From an uncultured Clostridiaceae bacterium (lineage in GTDB: Bacteria > Bacillota > Clostridia > Lachnospirales > Lachnospiraceae): 6,579 bases of DNA. Under the pieces are notes generated by a model. The model ran no database searches and was not told the DNA's origin. It saw only the letters and a program-made list of their open reading frames with translations. Location of the stretch: assembly GCA_949841235.1 (NCBI GenBank), contig CATKZA010000103.1:1-6579 (forward strand). The letters are read 5' to 3'. Both the position numbers and the translations under genes were made by a program. Positions 1 through 6,547 of this stretch are shown here, one piece after another (the stretch's first letter is position 1; every line of letters begins with the position of its first letter).

Positions 1-183
1 TGCATGAGAGCCGAGCGCGCCCGTGATGAAGAACGAAGTTCTGAATATCGGAGAGGCACATAAATCATGCATCGAAACCGCAAAGCATATAGTTCCCTCC
101 GAAAGTCGTAATATTGCAAGGCGTGTCCGGGTTTCTTTTTGGATGCTTTTACATACTTCAGCAAAAAACTCTTTATCATATTA
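1..183 (+). repeat. Repeat-like intergenic segment downstream of the GtrA gene
   Basis: No convincing gene is present in 1-227. On the plus strand one frame is open from the window edge to TAA at 61-63, ending RDEERSSEYRRGT. An overlapping frame from ATG at 26 runs to TAA at 181-183 and includes RRVRVSFWMLLHTSAKNSLSY. Neither has a ribosome-binding site or a recognisable domain, and both look like translated intergenic repeat DNA. A small hairpin, AGAAC-GAA-GTTCT, lies at 30-42. Its GATGAAGAAC core (25-34) also occurs on the minus strand at 770-761 in the GtrA leader hairpin. From memory, similar segments recur between Lachnospiraceae genes, but I cannot verify this here. Confidence 0.35.
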
Positions 184-227
184 AATATGGTCTGCAAAAG
201 CGTAATCTATCGAAGGATAATAAAATA

Positions 228-701
228 TTATCTATTCCCCACGCCGTGAAAAGTAACAACTGATTCCACATGTTTTACCCTTGTTCGGAATACCCATCTC
301 TTGGTGCTGACATAATTTACGATGGAAAGAGCCACGCACACCGTCACCTTGGCCTCCAAGCCATCCACGCCAAAGAGCGTGCCGTTCATGCCCAGGGCAT
401 ACAACTGGGGCTGCATGACGATCTCCAGCATCCCGGTGACGCCCCTGGCTGTCACGAAGGAAATAAATTCCTTTGCCACAATGGCTCTCTCAAAGCTCTT
501 GCTCTCGAACACGAACAGCTTATTCATCAGAAAGGTGACAAAGGTAGTCAGCCCCCAGGAAAGGGCATTGGCAAAAAACATCGGCATGATTTCTATCAAA
601 TCAGAATAGGCAATCCAGTTAAAAAATGTCATGGACACGCCCACCACGATATAGAGCAAAAGTTCTTTATGTCTTTCCATCCATCGGTTCTCTTTCATCA
701 T
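228..701 (-). CDS. GtrA-family membrane protein, 157 aa
   Basis: A small integral membrane protein of the GtrA family, whose members are thought to help translocate undecaprenyl-phosphate-linked sugars or otherwise act in cell-surface polysaccharide decoration. Four hydrophobic segments are visible: residues about 13-33, 39-62, 78-98 and 114-132. The family's two pseudo-repeat ends are present as NKLFVFES (60-67) and NYVSTKRWVF (129-138), each matching N-x-x-(aromatic)-x-F or a close variant. The N-terminal KELLLYIVVGVSMTFFNWIAY is typical of the family, and the length is normal (about 120-160 aa). A short hydrophilic tail of about 18 residues follows the last motif. The start at 701 is preceded by GGGGTGG immediately and AGGAG 12 nt upstream; ATG at 698 or the Met at residue 8 are alternatives. 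No glycosyltransferase lies beside it in this window, so its partner is unknown. It is probably expressed from its own promoter in the 276-bp gap before it. Confidence 0.92.
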   Translation of the reverse strand: MMKENRWMERHKELLLYIVVGVSMTFFNWIAYSDLIEIMPMFFANALSWGLTTFVTFLMNKLFVFESKSFERAIVAKEFISFVTARGVTGMLEIVMQPQLYALGMNGTLFGVDGLEAKVTVCVALSIVNYVSTKRWVFRTRVKHVESVVTFHGVGNR

Positions 702-728
702 TCCACCCCGTTTCTCCTACGAATATCT

Positions 729-806
729 CTATCTTCTGTCGGCCGAAGAACAGCTTTGCTGTTCTTCATCGGTGCGGCTTTCGTTTTTCCTGATGAAGGT
801 TTTCAT
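729..806 (-). other. 25-codon leader-like open frame upstream of the GtrA gene
   Basis: On the minus strand, ATG at 806 opens a 25-residue frame, MKTFIRKNES followed by RTDEEQQSCSSADRR, ending in TAG at 729-731. It lies within the presumed GtrA leader, and its 3' half coincides with the perfect hairpin. No convincing ribosome-binding site precedes it, and the composition (Ser, Glu, Arg, Gln) looks more like translated repeat DNA than a folded peptide. It could be a leader peptide, but I favour a short dispersed intergenic repeat that happens to be open. A partly overlapping 20-codon frame, from an ATG at 828, is equally unsupported. Confidence 0.25.
745..767 (-). other. Perfect 10-bp hairpin in the GtrA leader
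   Basis: Positions 745-754 (GAAGAACAGC on the plus strand) are exactly complementary to 758-767, with a three-base loop at 755-757. Outer bases CC at 743-744 can pair with GG at 771-772 across a small bulge. No T-run follows on the minus strand, so it is not a standard intrinsic terminator. A second stem, 764-770 with 792-798 (CTTCATC / GATGAAG), shares bases 764-767 with it, so the two cannot form together. The Shine-Dalgarno-like AGGAG at 714-718 stays outside both stems. Confidence 0.6.
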
Positions 807-811
807 ACATT

Positions 812-831
812 GGCATGTGTTTTTTCATGCC
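812..831. other. Small inverted repeat GGCATG / CATGCC
   Basis: A 6-bp perfect stem (812-817 with 826-831) has an 8-base loop that is T-rich on the plus strand. It lies between the candidate -10 and the perfect hairpin in the GtrA leader. It is too weak to call a terminator on either strand and may be part of the same repeat-like leader structure. Confidence 0.3.
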
Positions 832-862
832 TTAGAAAAACTTTGCACCTTACACTTCTGCC

Positions 863-868
863 ATTATA
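863..868 (-). promoter_or_regulatory. Candidate -10 element (TATAAT) for the GtrA gene
   Basis: On the minus strand the hexamer is a perfect TATAAT in an AT-rich stretch, about 160 nt upstream of the GtrA start. No good -35 is present: at 17-bp spacing the hexamer is ATGGTA (886-891), while a TTGGAT (890-895) is 21 bp away. If used, transcription would begin near 856 and give a leader of roughly 155 nt that includes the hairpins described separately. The assignment rests on the -10 alone. Confidence 0.4.
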
Positions 869-977
869 CACGGAATGAAATAAAATACCATCCAAAAAAT
901 GTCCCTGAATCACAAGAAAATTGTAATTTATCCACAATAGAATTGGCAATTTTTTACTATTTCTAAAGCGCAATACA
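869..977. other. AT-rich intergenic segment after the regulator gene, no clear terminator
   Basis: This stretch between the regulator stop codon and the candidate GtrA promoter is very AT-rich. On the minus strand I find only weak complementary pairs (for example ATTGT / ACAAT around the DnaA-box match) and no GC-rich stem followed by a T-run. Transcription of the regulator may therefore end by another mechanism or partly read through into the GtrA gene. Confidence 0.4.
928..936 (+). promoter_or_regulatory. Single consensus DnaA-box sequence TTATCCACA
   Basis: The nine bases match the classical DnaA-box consensus exactly, in the AT-rich gap between the regulator stop and the GtrA start, about 60 bp upstream of the candidate -10. 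No second box and no dnaA/dnaN-type gene are nearby, so it is not an origin. It could be a DnaA-responsive or titration site, or chance: one such 9-mer is expected roughly once per 130 kb per strand. Confidence 0.25.
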
Positions 978-3329
978 CTAAATCAGCCCCCGGTTCTTTG
1001 CCTCATTGACCGCAGAAGCCTTCCCGCTGACCCCCAGCTTGCGGTATGTCTCCCTGCTGTGATACTTTACCGTGCTGCTGGTGATATGCAGATACTTTGC
1101 AATCTCCTCCACCCGATACCCTTCTGCCTGCAAACGGAGAATGTTCAATGCATTTTCTGACAGAACGATATCCCCCTCCGTCTTTTTCTTCAGATATGCC
1201 GGATACTGGCTCTCCATTTTCCTGCACTCTTTGAAAACCTGCTTGCGGTATCCTTCGTCCTGCCAAGTGAAATCCCCCTCCTTCAACAATTTCAGAATCG
1301 CTCCCCCCTCTCTGGAAAACACTCTCACAAAATGATACTCCTCCGCCCGTTCAATGCATTGCTGCAAAATGGGTTCCCACCCATCCTCTTTCATTCGGTA
1401 CTTTACCACGGCAAGGAGAAGCATGGACTCTATCCCGACATAAATCCGCTTCTGCCGCTCTCCATAATAGATCATCTTCTGCAAGAGGCCGTAAGCTTTA
1501 TCATATCTTCCAAATTGGATATATGCCCGGATCTTTGTGAGATAGCGGAACCTTTCCAGAGAGCAGAACTCTTTATTTTCATCCGGGGATTCCTCCAACC
1601 ACCCAAGGATCTGGGGAATCTTTCCCTGATAAAGGGCAATGCGGCAGCTAAGTGCCTGCAAATTGGAAAGAAGCTGGGGGACTTCCTTCTCCGCCCTGTG
1701 CCGAAAGCTCTCCAGCATATCCTGAGCATCCTCCGCATACCCATTCAGGACGGAAAGCCATACCAAGATCCCCACCGCCACGAATACCAGTTCCATCTTC
1801 CCACCGGCCTCCGCCTGCATGCGCCCCTTTTCCGCAAGGGACACAACCTTGCCGCTGTTCAGCCCCTTTTCAAAATAACTCTCCGCAAGGGCAATGCTTA
1901 CCAGCCCTTTCCCATACTTGCCCAGCACAAATTCCACAATTTTTCCCACGCTGACCGCCAGTTCTTTATCATTTTTGCTCCACTCGCAGAAATCCTTGCC
2001 GCCATTCATCAGAGATGGCAGATTGGACGTAACCGAAAATTCCGGCAGCATGGCCTTTCCCTCTTTTAGCAGAGCGCCGGCATTCTTTAGTAAATCCAAT
2101 GTCTTTAAAGCACCTCTGTGGGGCAGTCCGATATCCAGGTAGAGAAGCCTGTTCTTTGCCTCCGTTTTGGCTCTCCCCTCATTTTTTGCCGCAAACTCCT
2201 CCAGCAGATGATACCACCGCTCGCTTTCCTCCTGATTCATCAGCATCGACTGCAGCATGCTCATGCCTGCCATCAGGACAGGGCTGGTGCAGATAGATTC
2301 TTCCGGCAGTATCAGATAATATCGGCGAAGTTCAAAATAATGGCCCGCTGCCGGGTTCTGCCTGGCATTTGCCACGAGCAATCGCAAGATGCTTTTCTCA
2401 TCCTTTCCCGCTTCATACATTTTCAGGGCATTGGGAATATCCCCATACATTTCATACATACGCCCGGTATTGTAATAGATGCGGGACATCTGCTCCAGAT
2501 CAACCCTTCTCTCCAGAAGTTGATGCATCGAATTTTTCAAAACGGCATTGTATTCATACATGCCATCTCGTTCTCTTAAAAAATTTCCCGTCTCCAGTAT
2601 CCTCTTGATGAGCGGCTGAACATCCCCCCTGCCGGTAATCATTTGCGCCATTTTGATATCAAACCTCTCCACCACGGACATCTCCACCAGAAATTCCTGC
2701 ATCTCCCCATCCCACTGGTTATAGATGCTCAGAAAATACTTCCACATATCATCCACCGCCTGGTCCACATCTCCTGCCGCCAATGCCACCAAGCGCATGA
2801 GCAAAGGGGTGCCGCCCCCTGTCCGCCATATCCTTTCGGCCTGCTCCGGGGACAGACTGATATTCCACCTCTCAAAGAAATTGTCCTGGTCGCACCGGTC
2901 AAGGAGCAAATCTTCCTCCGGAATCATAAAAAATATATTGTCCACATGGAGAGGCATCAGCCATTGGGGAATGACGCAGCGGGATATCAGGACGAGCCAT
3001 ACATTCCTCTGCCGCATCAGCAGGCGAAGAGCATCAGCATATTCCTCCCGCTGCCCGCTGTCCATAATATGATGCAGGTCATCAATCACAACGATATGGG
3101 GCTTGTCATCTTCCGGAATGAGAATCTCCTCCGCCCCGTTCTCCCTGGCAGAATAATAAAAATAACTCCTTCGGCCAAGCACATGCTTCACCAGGGCAGT
3201 CTTGCCCATTCCCGTCATGCCATACAGATATACATTCTGCTTCAATTCCTGGGCCAGCTTCAGTTTCTTTTTCCCCCGCTTAGGAAAAACATATCTCCCA
3301 TCCCCTGCCTCTCCCTTTTCTATCATCAT
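978..3329 (-). CDS. LuxR-family transcriptional regulator of the MalT/LAL (STAND ATPase) type, 783 aa
   Basis: Likely a cytoplasmic signal-responsive DNA-binding activator. STAND/MalT-type proteins bind ATP, are switched by an inducer and activate transcription through a C-terminal LuxR helix-turn-helix. Seen here: Walker A GMTGMGKT at residues 37-44, Walker B-like HIVVIDDLH at 78-86, and a GGGTPLL segment at 171-177 in the place of the GxP motif of STAND ATPases. A long alpha-helical middle (about 270-700) is consistent with TPR-like repeats. A GerE/LuxR HTH covers about 722-783, with EEIAKYLHITSSTVKYH and YRKLGV. The usual LT-x-RE start of that domain reads LSENAL instead. At 783 residues it is a little shorter than MalT (about 900), with very little sequence before the P-loop. 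The start at 3329 follows GGGGGA by 7 nt; an adjacent ATG at 3326 is an alternative. The gene lies 40 bp after the secreted-protein stop with no terminator between. Inducer and target promoters are unknown. Confidence 0.93.
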   Translation of the reverse strand: MMIEKGEAGDGRYVFPKRGKKKLKLAQELKQNVYLYGMTGMGKTALVKHVLGRRSYFYYSARENGAEEILIPEDDKPHIVVIDDLHHIMDSGQREEYADALRLLMRQRNVWLVLISRCVIPQWLMPLHVDNIFFMIPEEDLLLDRCDQDNFFERWNISLSPEQAERIWRTGGGTPLLMRLVALAAGDVDQAVDDMWKYFLSIYNQWDGEMQEFLVEMSVVERFDIKMAQMITGRGDVQPLIKRILETGNFLRERDGMYEYNAVLKNSMHQLLERRVDLEQMSRIYYNTGRMYEMYGDIPNALKMYEAGKDEKSILRLLVANARQNPAAGHYFELRRYYLILPEESICTSPVLMAGMSMLQSMLMNQEESERWYHLLEEFAAKNEGRAKTEAKNRLLYLDIGLPHRGALKTLDLLKNAGALLKEGKAMLPEFSVTSNLPSLMNGGKDFCEWSKNDKELAVSVGKIVEFVLGKYGKGLVSIALAESYFEKGLNSGKVVSLAEKGRMQAEAGGKMELVFVAVGILVWLSVLNGYAEDAQDMLESFRHRAEKEVPQLLSNLQALSCRIALYQGKIPQILGWLEESPDENKEFCSLERFRYLTKIRAYIQFGRYDKAYGLLQKMIYYGERQKRIYVGIESMLLLAVVKYRMKEDGWEPILQQCIERAEEYHFVRVFSREGGAILKLLKEGDFTWQDEGYRKQVFKECRKMESQYPAYLKKKTEGDIVLSENALNILRLQAEGYRVEEIAKYLHITSSTVKYHSRETYRKLGVSGKASAVNEAKNRGLI

Positions 3330-3369
3330 ATTGCATTCCCCCGATCAAGACCTTGCCATTCATCCTGCG
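3330..3369 (-). promoter_or_regulatory. 40-bp operon junction with ribosome-binding site for the regulator
   Basis: Between the secreted-protein TAA and the regulator ATG lie only 40 bases. On the minus strand they end in GGGGGA, 7 nt before the ATG, which serves as the likely Shine-Dalgarno. There is no hairpin or obvious promoter, which supports cotranscription of the two genes. Confidence 0.55.
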
Positions 3370-6300
3370 TTATTTTGCGCCATCATAGAGCCGCTGTAAA
3401 AATTCATCGGTGGTCTGGGTAAACGCCACCTCTGCCCGGGCTCCCTTTTTGATCAAAAATTCCGTCAGCCCATACTCTTTCCCATTATCCGCCCAATCAT
3501 AGGTATAGCCAAGCCTTGTCCACGGATAGCTTCCATAATAATAGGAATCCAGAATATTCTGGTCAAACCAGCCCCGAAAGGATTCCTCCACCTCTTCTCC
3601 CTCCGGAAATGCCGTCCACATGCTCCCCACGGCAGGATCGCTCTGATATGCGGGACGCAGGACATCAGAAGGATCCACCCACAGGCCTGTCACCGTACTG
3701 TGGGTTTTGCCGGGATTGATGGAGATCAGCTGCCTCATCCGCATCACGGCATCCTTTGACTTCGCCAGTTCCCCGGCGTGGGTTGCCATCTCCTTATCCG
3801 TAAATGTCCAGACATATCCCCATTTTGCCGTCACCGTTTCTCCCTCCGGGTAGCTGTCGGGATAGCTGTGCCACGTACACAGCAGAACCCGCCCCTGGTC
3901 ATCCCAAGTGACAAGGGGATCCTTCTTCGTGAGGGATACCAATGGCTTGATCTCATCTTCCTCCGCAATGGCGGCATCCCTCACTGCCATGGCATAGAGT
4001 TCCTCGTCTGACATTTGCGCCCCGGATGCATCGCTGGCAGTGGCAAGAATGACGCTTGTCTTGATCCTGCCCGCCTCTCCGTCACAGTCCATTCTGCCGC
4101 CATCCTCTGTCTGCAAGCGCACCTCATAGACTGTCTCCGGGGTTAATTTCTCCGTGCAATCCAATGCCCGTCCCTGACGGTCTGTAAAGACTGCCTCCCG
4201 GCACTCTTTCAGCTTTCCTGACTGATCCCTGTAATACAATCCATATCCCAGGATGCTGCCTTCCAGCCCGTTTACACGGAAAGCCAGCGTCTGGCTGTCC
4301 TTGCCGGCATCATCAATGGTGGCGGACATCAGGTAGGTGGCTGGAACCTGACTGGTATTGGATGCCTCCCGAAAGTCCTTCTCCGCCATGGCATGGCGTT
4401 CCATCTTCACTATGTCCAGTTTCTTGTCCGGCTGCTTCGGCAGATAGGCGAAGCGATCCTGCATGCGGAGGAGCTTCTGGGAATTGGTGGGGCAGTAGAT
4501 AGCATTTCCATTATCCCCCTGCATAATGCCCACCGCCATATTATTATATTCCTTCTGATCCGATACCGGCTTCCACATCACCGTCTCCCCGGTTCTGTAA
4601 TCCAGGGCAATGAACCCCCACTGGGAAGTCTTCTCATCCTGGGTATAGCCGTAGTAATACCCCGCCGAAGTGGAGAGCTTTATCATGGAAGTATCCTTCA
4701 GATCCTTCCTGACCCATACCTTTTCCGTCCGATAGCTTCCATCCTCCTGCCTTACCACATCGATGCGCTCCACGCCGGGCATCAGGCACGCCGAGCCCTT
4801 TTCTATCCAGTTCTTATCATAAATATTGTCATAAGACTGGATAGAAGAATCCGCATCCTCCTTGGACAGGTCTGCACTGCCCGCACCATGCCAGTTGCAC
4901 ACCAGCACGGATGCCCGCTTTTCATCGGGAGCGTACACGCAGATGGAATTTTCCACGGAAACGGTCACATCCCTGCCCAAGTCCAGTACCGGAGCCGTGA
5001 CCAGCGTCTTTCCCGTTTCGATGTCAAGGGCTATGAGATTGACCACCTCCTGATTGTCAGTGAACAGCACCATGTGGTCTGTCAAGGTCGGCGAGCTGCC
5101 GCCGCCCCATGCCAAGCCTGCGCCGGTTATCCCTTTGTCCGGCCGCGCGCCCTTTCCGCCAGAACTCTCATAAGAACTGCTCCACTTTTCCTCCACGCCG
5201 GAATGGGCTGTAAATAGATGGCAGGCCTGATTTGTCAGAACCACGCAGCCCGCCTCGTGGGCGGCAATGCCATTCTCCGCATTTTCCCCTTCCGCAAGCT
5301 TTGCATAATGAAGGTATTTCGACGCATCCTCCACGCTCTCGCCACCAAGAACGCGGTCAATATATTCCCGTTCCAGATATCCCACAAAGCCCGCTTTGGA
5401 ATAGGAAGGATTCTTGTGGAAGCCTCCTGTGACAAACCAGATATTCCCCTCGTAATCGTAAGTAATGCTCAGAAGGTTCCTGTCAATATCCTCGCCAAGA
5501 GCGTGAACCCCTTGGGATACCACGTCCACATCCAGCTTCTTCTCAAAGACAGGAAGAATATTCCCCCGGTCGTCATAAGTCTTGACCATCACCACATGGC
5601 CATGGGTGGTAGGCCCTACCAGATAATTTTCCTTATCTACAAAGGAATAGGATATCTGTATCCCGTATTTCGATCCATGATCGTCAAGAACCGGCTGAAA
5701 TTTCCCCAAAATCTTCAGATTGCTGCTATCCATATCCCGGATTGCAATCCCGCCGGAAAGAACGCTCCCATCCTCCCTGAGCTGGCTATAGGGAGATACC
5801 GCATTGCCATAATTATCATAGAAAAATGCCGGCGGCGCAACAGGGCTGTCGCTTGTCTTGGATTCCACGATCTCCGTATCAATGCCAAGGGGCATGGCCT
5901 TTTCCGTGACATCGGAATTATAGATGTCATTGTGTATCATCGACTCTTCCGCTGACAGGTAGGGATTCTGCCGTACCCGGTTCTCCCTCATGATCTCCGG
6001 CACCAGCGCCCTGCCTCCCGCCTCCTGGGACGGATCTGCCGTAGGCGTGGGCTGGGGAGACTGCGTCGGCTGGACAGGCTTGGCTGACTGCGTGGGCTGA
6101 GCGGACTGTGCCGGCTGGGCGGAATCTTTCTTAACCTTGACCTTGCACTGAAGTTTTTTCGTCTTGACCTTCTTGGAGCTGCCCGCCCGATACTTCACCT
6201 TGCAGGTAATCACCGTTGATTTTCCGGCCTTGATGCCCTTCACTTTTCCCTTGCTGCTTACCGTGGCAATCTTTTTATTTTTGGATGACCACTTTACCGA

Positions 6301-6501
6301 AACGATCTTTTTCACATTCTTTTTGATGATTTTCAGGGTGGCTTTCTTCCCCTTCTTCACGGTAATGTGCGTTTTATTCAGCTTTACCGTGACCTTTTTC
6401 CCGGCGGCCTCCCCACGGGCGGCCATGCCGCCCATGCCGGACAGAGGCAATGATGCCGCCAGCAAGAATGCCAGAATCCTTTTCGCTGTTCTCTCTCTCA
6501 T
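3370..6501 (-). CDS. Secreted Big_2 / beta-propeller / Fn3-like multidomain protein, 1043 aa, function unknown
   Basis: Probably an exported cell-surface or extracellular protein of unknown activity. I start at the ATG at 6501 rather than 6540, because AAGGAAGG lies about 6 nt upstream and the next residues (MRERTAKRILAFLLAASLPL) form a classic signal peptide. Cleavage is likely near residues 30-33. There is no lipobox cysteine and no LPXTG sorting signal. Seen in order: a Lys-rich Ig-like domain at about 36-125 (KKGKKATL, VKWSSKNKKIATVSSKGKVKGIKAG, the Big_2 pattern); a Pro/Gln/Ser linker at about 127-162; a propeller-like region at about 240-690 with repeated strands such as GSSPTLTDHMVLFTDN, NLIALDIETGKTL and GFIALDYRTGETV, resembling quinoprotein/PQQ-type blades; an Fn3-like module at about 718-820; and a C-terminal domain at about 829-1043 containing PWTRLGYTYDW and GLTEFLI. 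No catalytic residues are recognised. The mature part has 12 cysteines, two of them in the Ig-like domain. It lies 40 bp upstream of the LuxR-type regulator and is probably cotranscribed with it. Domain boundaries are by eye. Confidence 0.9.
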   Translation of the reverse strand: MRERTAKRILAFLLAASLPLSGMGGMAARGEAAGKKVTVKLNKTHITVKKGKKATLKIIKKNVKKIVSVKWSSKNKKIATVSSKGKVKGIKAGKSTVITCKVKYRAGSSKKVKTKKLQCKVKVKKDSAQPAQSAQPTQSAKPVQPTQSPQPTPTADPSQEAGGRALVPEIMRENRVRQNPYLSAEESMIHNDIYNSDVTEKAMPLGIDTEIVESKTSDSPVAPPAFFYDNYGNAVSPYSQLREDGSVLSGGIAIRDMDSSNLKILGKFQPVLDDHGSKYGIQISYSFVDKENYLVGPTTHGHVVMVKTYDDRGNILPVFEKKLDVDVVSQGVHALGEDIDRNLLSITYDYEGNIWFVTGGFHKNPSYSKAGFVGYLEREYIDRVLGGESVEDASKYLHYAKLAEGENAENGIAAHEAGCVVLTNQACHLFTAHSGVEEKWSSSYESSGGKGARPDKGITGAGLAWGGGSSPTLTDHMVLFTDNQEVVNLIALDIETGKTLVTAPVLDLGRDVTVSVENSICVYAPDEKRASVLVCNWHGAGSADLSKEDADSSIQSYDNIYDKNWIEKGSACLMPGVERIDVVRQEDGSYRTEKVWVRKDLKDTSMIKLSTSAGYYYGYTQDEKTSQWGFIALDYRTGETVMWKPVSDQKEYNNMAVGIMQGDNGNAIYCPTNSQKLLRMQDRFAYLPKQPDKKLDIVKMERHAMAEKDFREASNTSQVPATYLMSATIDDAGKDSQTLAFRVNGLEGSILGYGLYYRDQSGKLKECREAVFTDRQGRALDCTEKLTPETVYEVRLQTEDGGRMDCDGEAGRIKTSVILATASDASGAQMSDEELYAMAVRDAAIAEEDEIKPLVSLTKKDPLVTWDDQGRVLLCTWHSYPDSYPEGETVTAKWGYVWTFTDKEMATHAGELAKSKDAVMRMRQLISINPGKTHSTVTGLWVDPSDVLRPAYQSDPAVGSMWTAFPEGEEVEESFRGWFDQNILDSYYYGSYPWTRLGYTYDWADNGKEYGLTEFLIKKGARAEVAFTQTTDEFLQRLYDGAK
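6016..6123 (-). repeat. Pro/Gln/Ser-rich linker with QPxQS-like repeats inside the secreted protein
   Basis: Residues about 127-162 of the secreted protein are low complexity, with units such as AQPAQS, AQPTQS, KPVQPTQS and PQPTPT. On the DNA this appears as imperfect repeats of the type CTGCGT-GGCTG. The segment joins the Lys-rich Ig-like domain to the propeller region and is probably an extended, wall-spanning or flexible spacer. Repeat number could vary between strains. Confidence 0.75.
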
Positions 6502-6505
6502 ATGC

Positions 6506-6514
6506 TTTCCTTCC
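6506..6514 (-). promoter_or_regulatory. Ribosome-binding site deciding the secreted-protein start
   Basis: On the minus strand the purine tract AAGGAAGGA lies just upstream of the ATG at 6501, at normal spacing. The longer frame from 6540 would add MECIMIVNKEGKH before the signal peptide and has a weaker upstream site, so 6501 is preferred. Confidence 0.7.
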
Positions 6515-6547
6515 TTATTCACTATCATGATGCATTCCACATTTTAA

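Noticed and set aside
216..232. AT-only palindrome GATAATA-AAA-TATTATC at the GtrA stop
   Set aside because: A 7-bp stem, almost all A/T and overlapping the stop codon with no T-run, is too weak to call a terminator.
270..878. Plus-strand frame of 202 codons across the GtrA gene
   Set aside because: It is antisense to a clear GtrA family member and runs through non-coding leader DNA; the composition is implausible.
1332..3422. Plus-strand open frames (1332-2069, 2118-2579, 2643-3422) opposite the regulator
   Set aside because: They are shadows of the LAL regulator: His/Pro/Gln-rich translations, no ribosome-binding sites and no domains.
3370..3450. Cell-wall sorting signal at the secreted protein C-terminus
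   Set aside because: The protein ends TDEFLQRLYDGAK, with no LPXTG, hydrophobic stretch or positive tail.
4432..5784. Possible aryl-sulfotransferase (ASST) reading of the propeller region
   Set aside because: The ALDxxTGET strands are propeller-like, but I see none of the conserved His/Arg context needed to assign sulfotransferase activity.
4393..5955. Long plus-strand open frames (4393-5217 and 5218-5955) opposite the secreted-protein gene
   Set aside because: They are antisense to a gene with a clear signal peptide, domains and ribosome-binding site. Their translations are rich in His, Pro, Ile and Arg and have no recognisable motifs.
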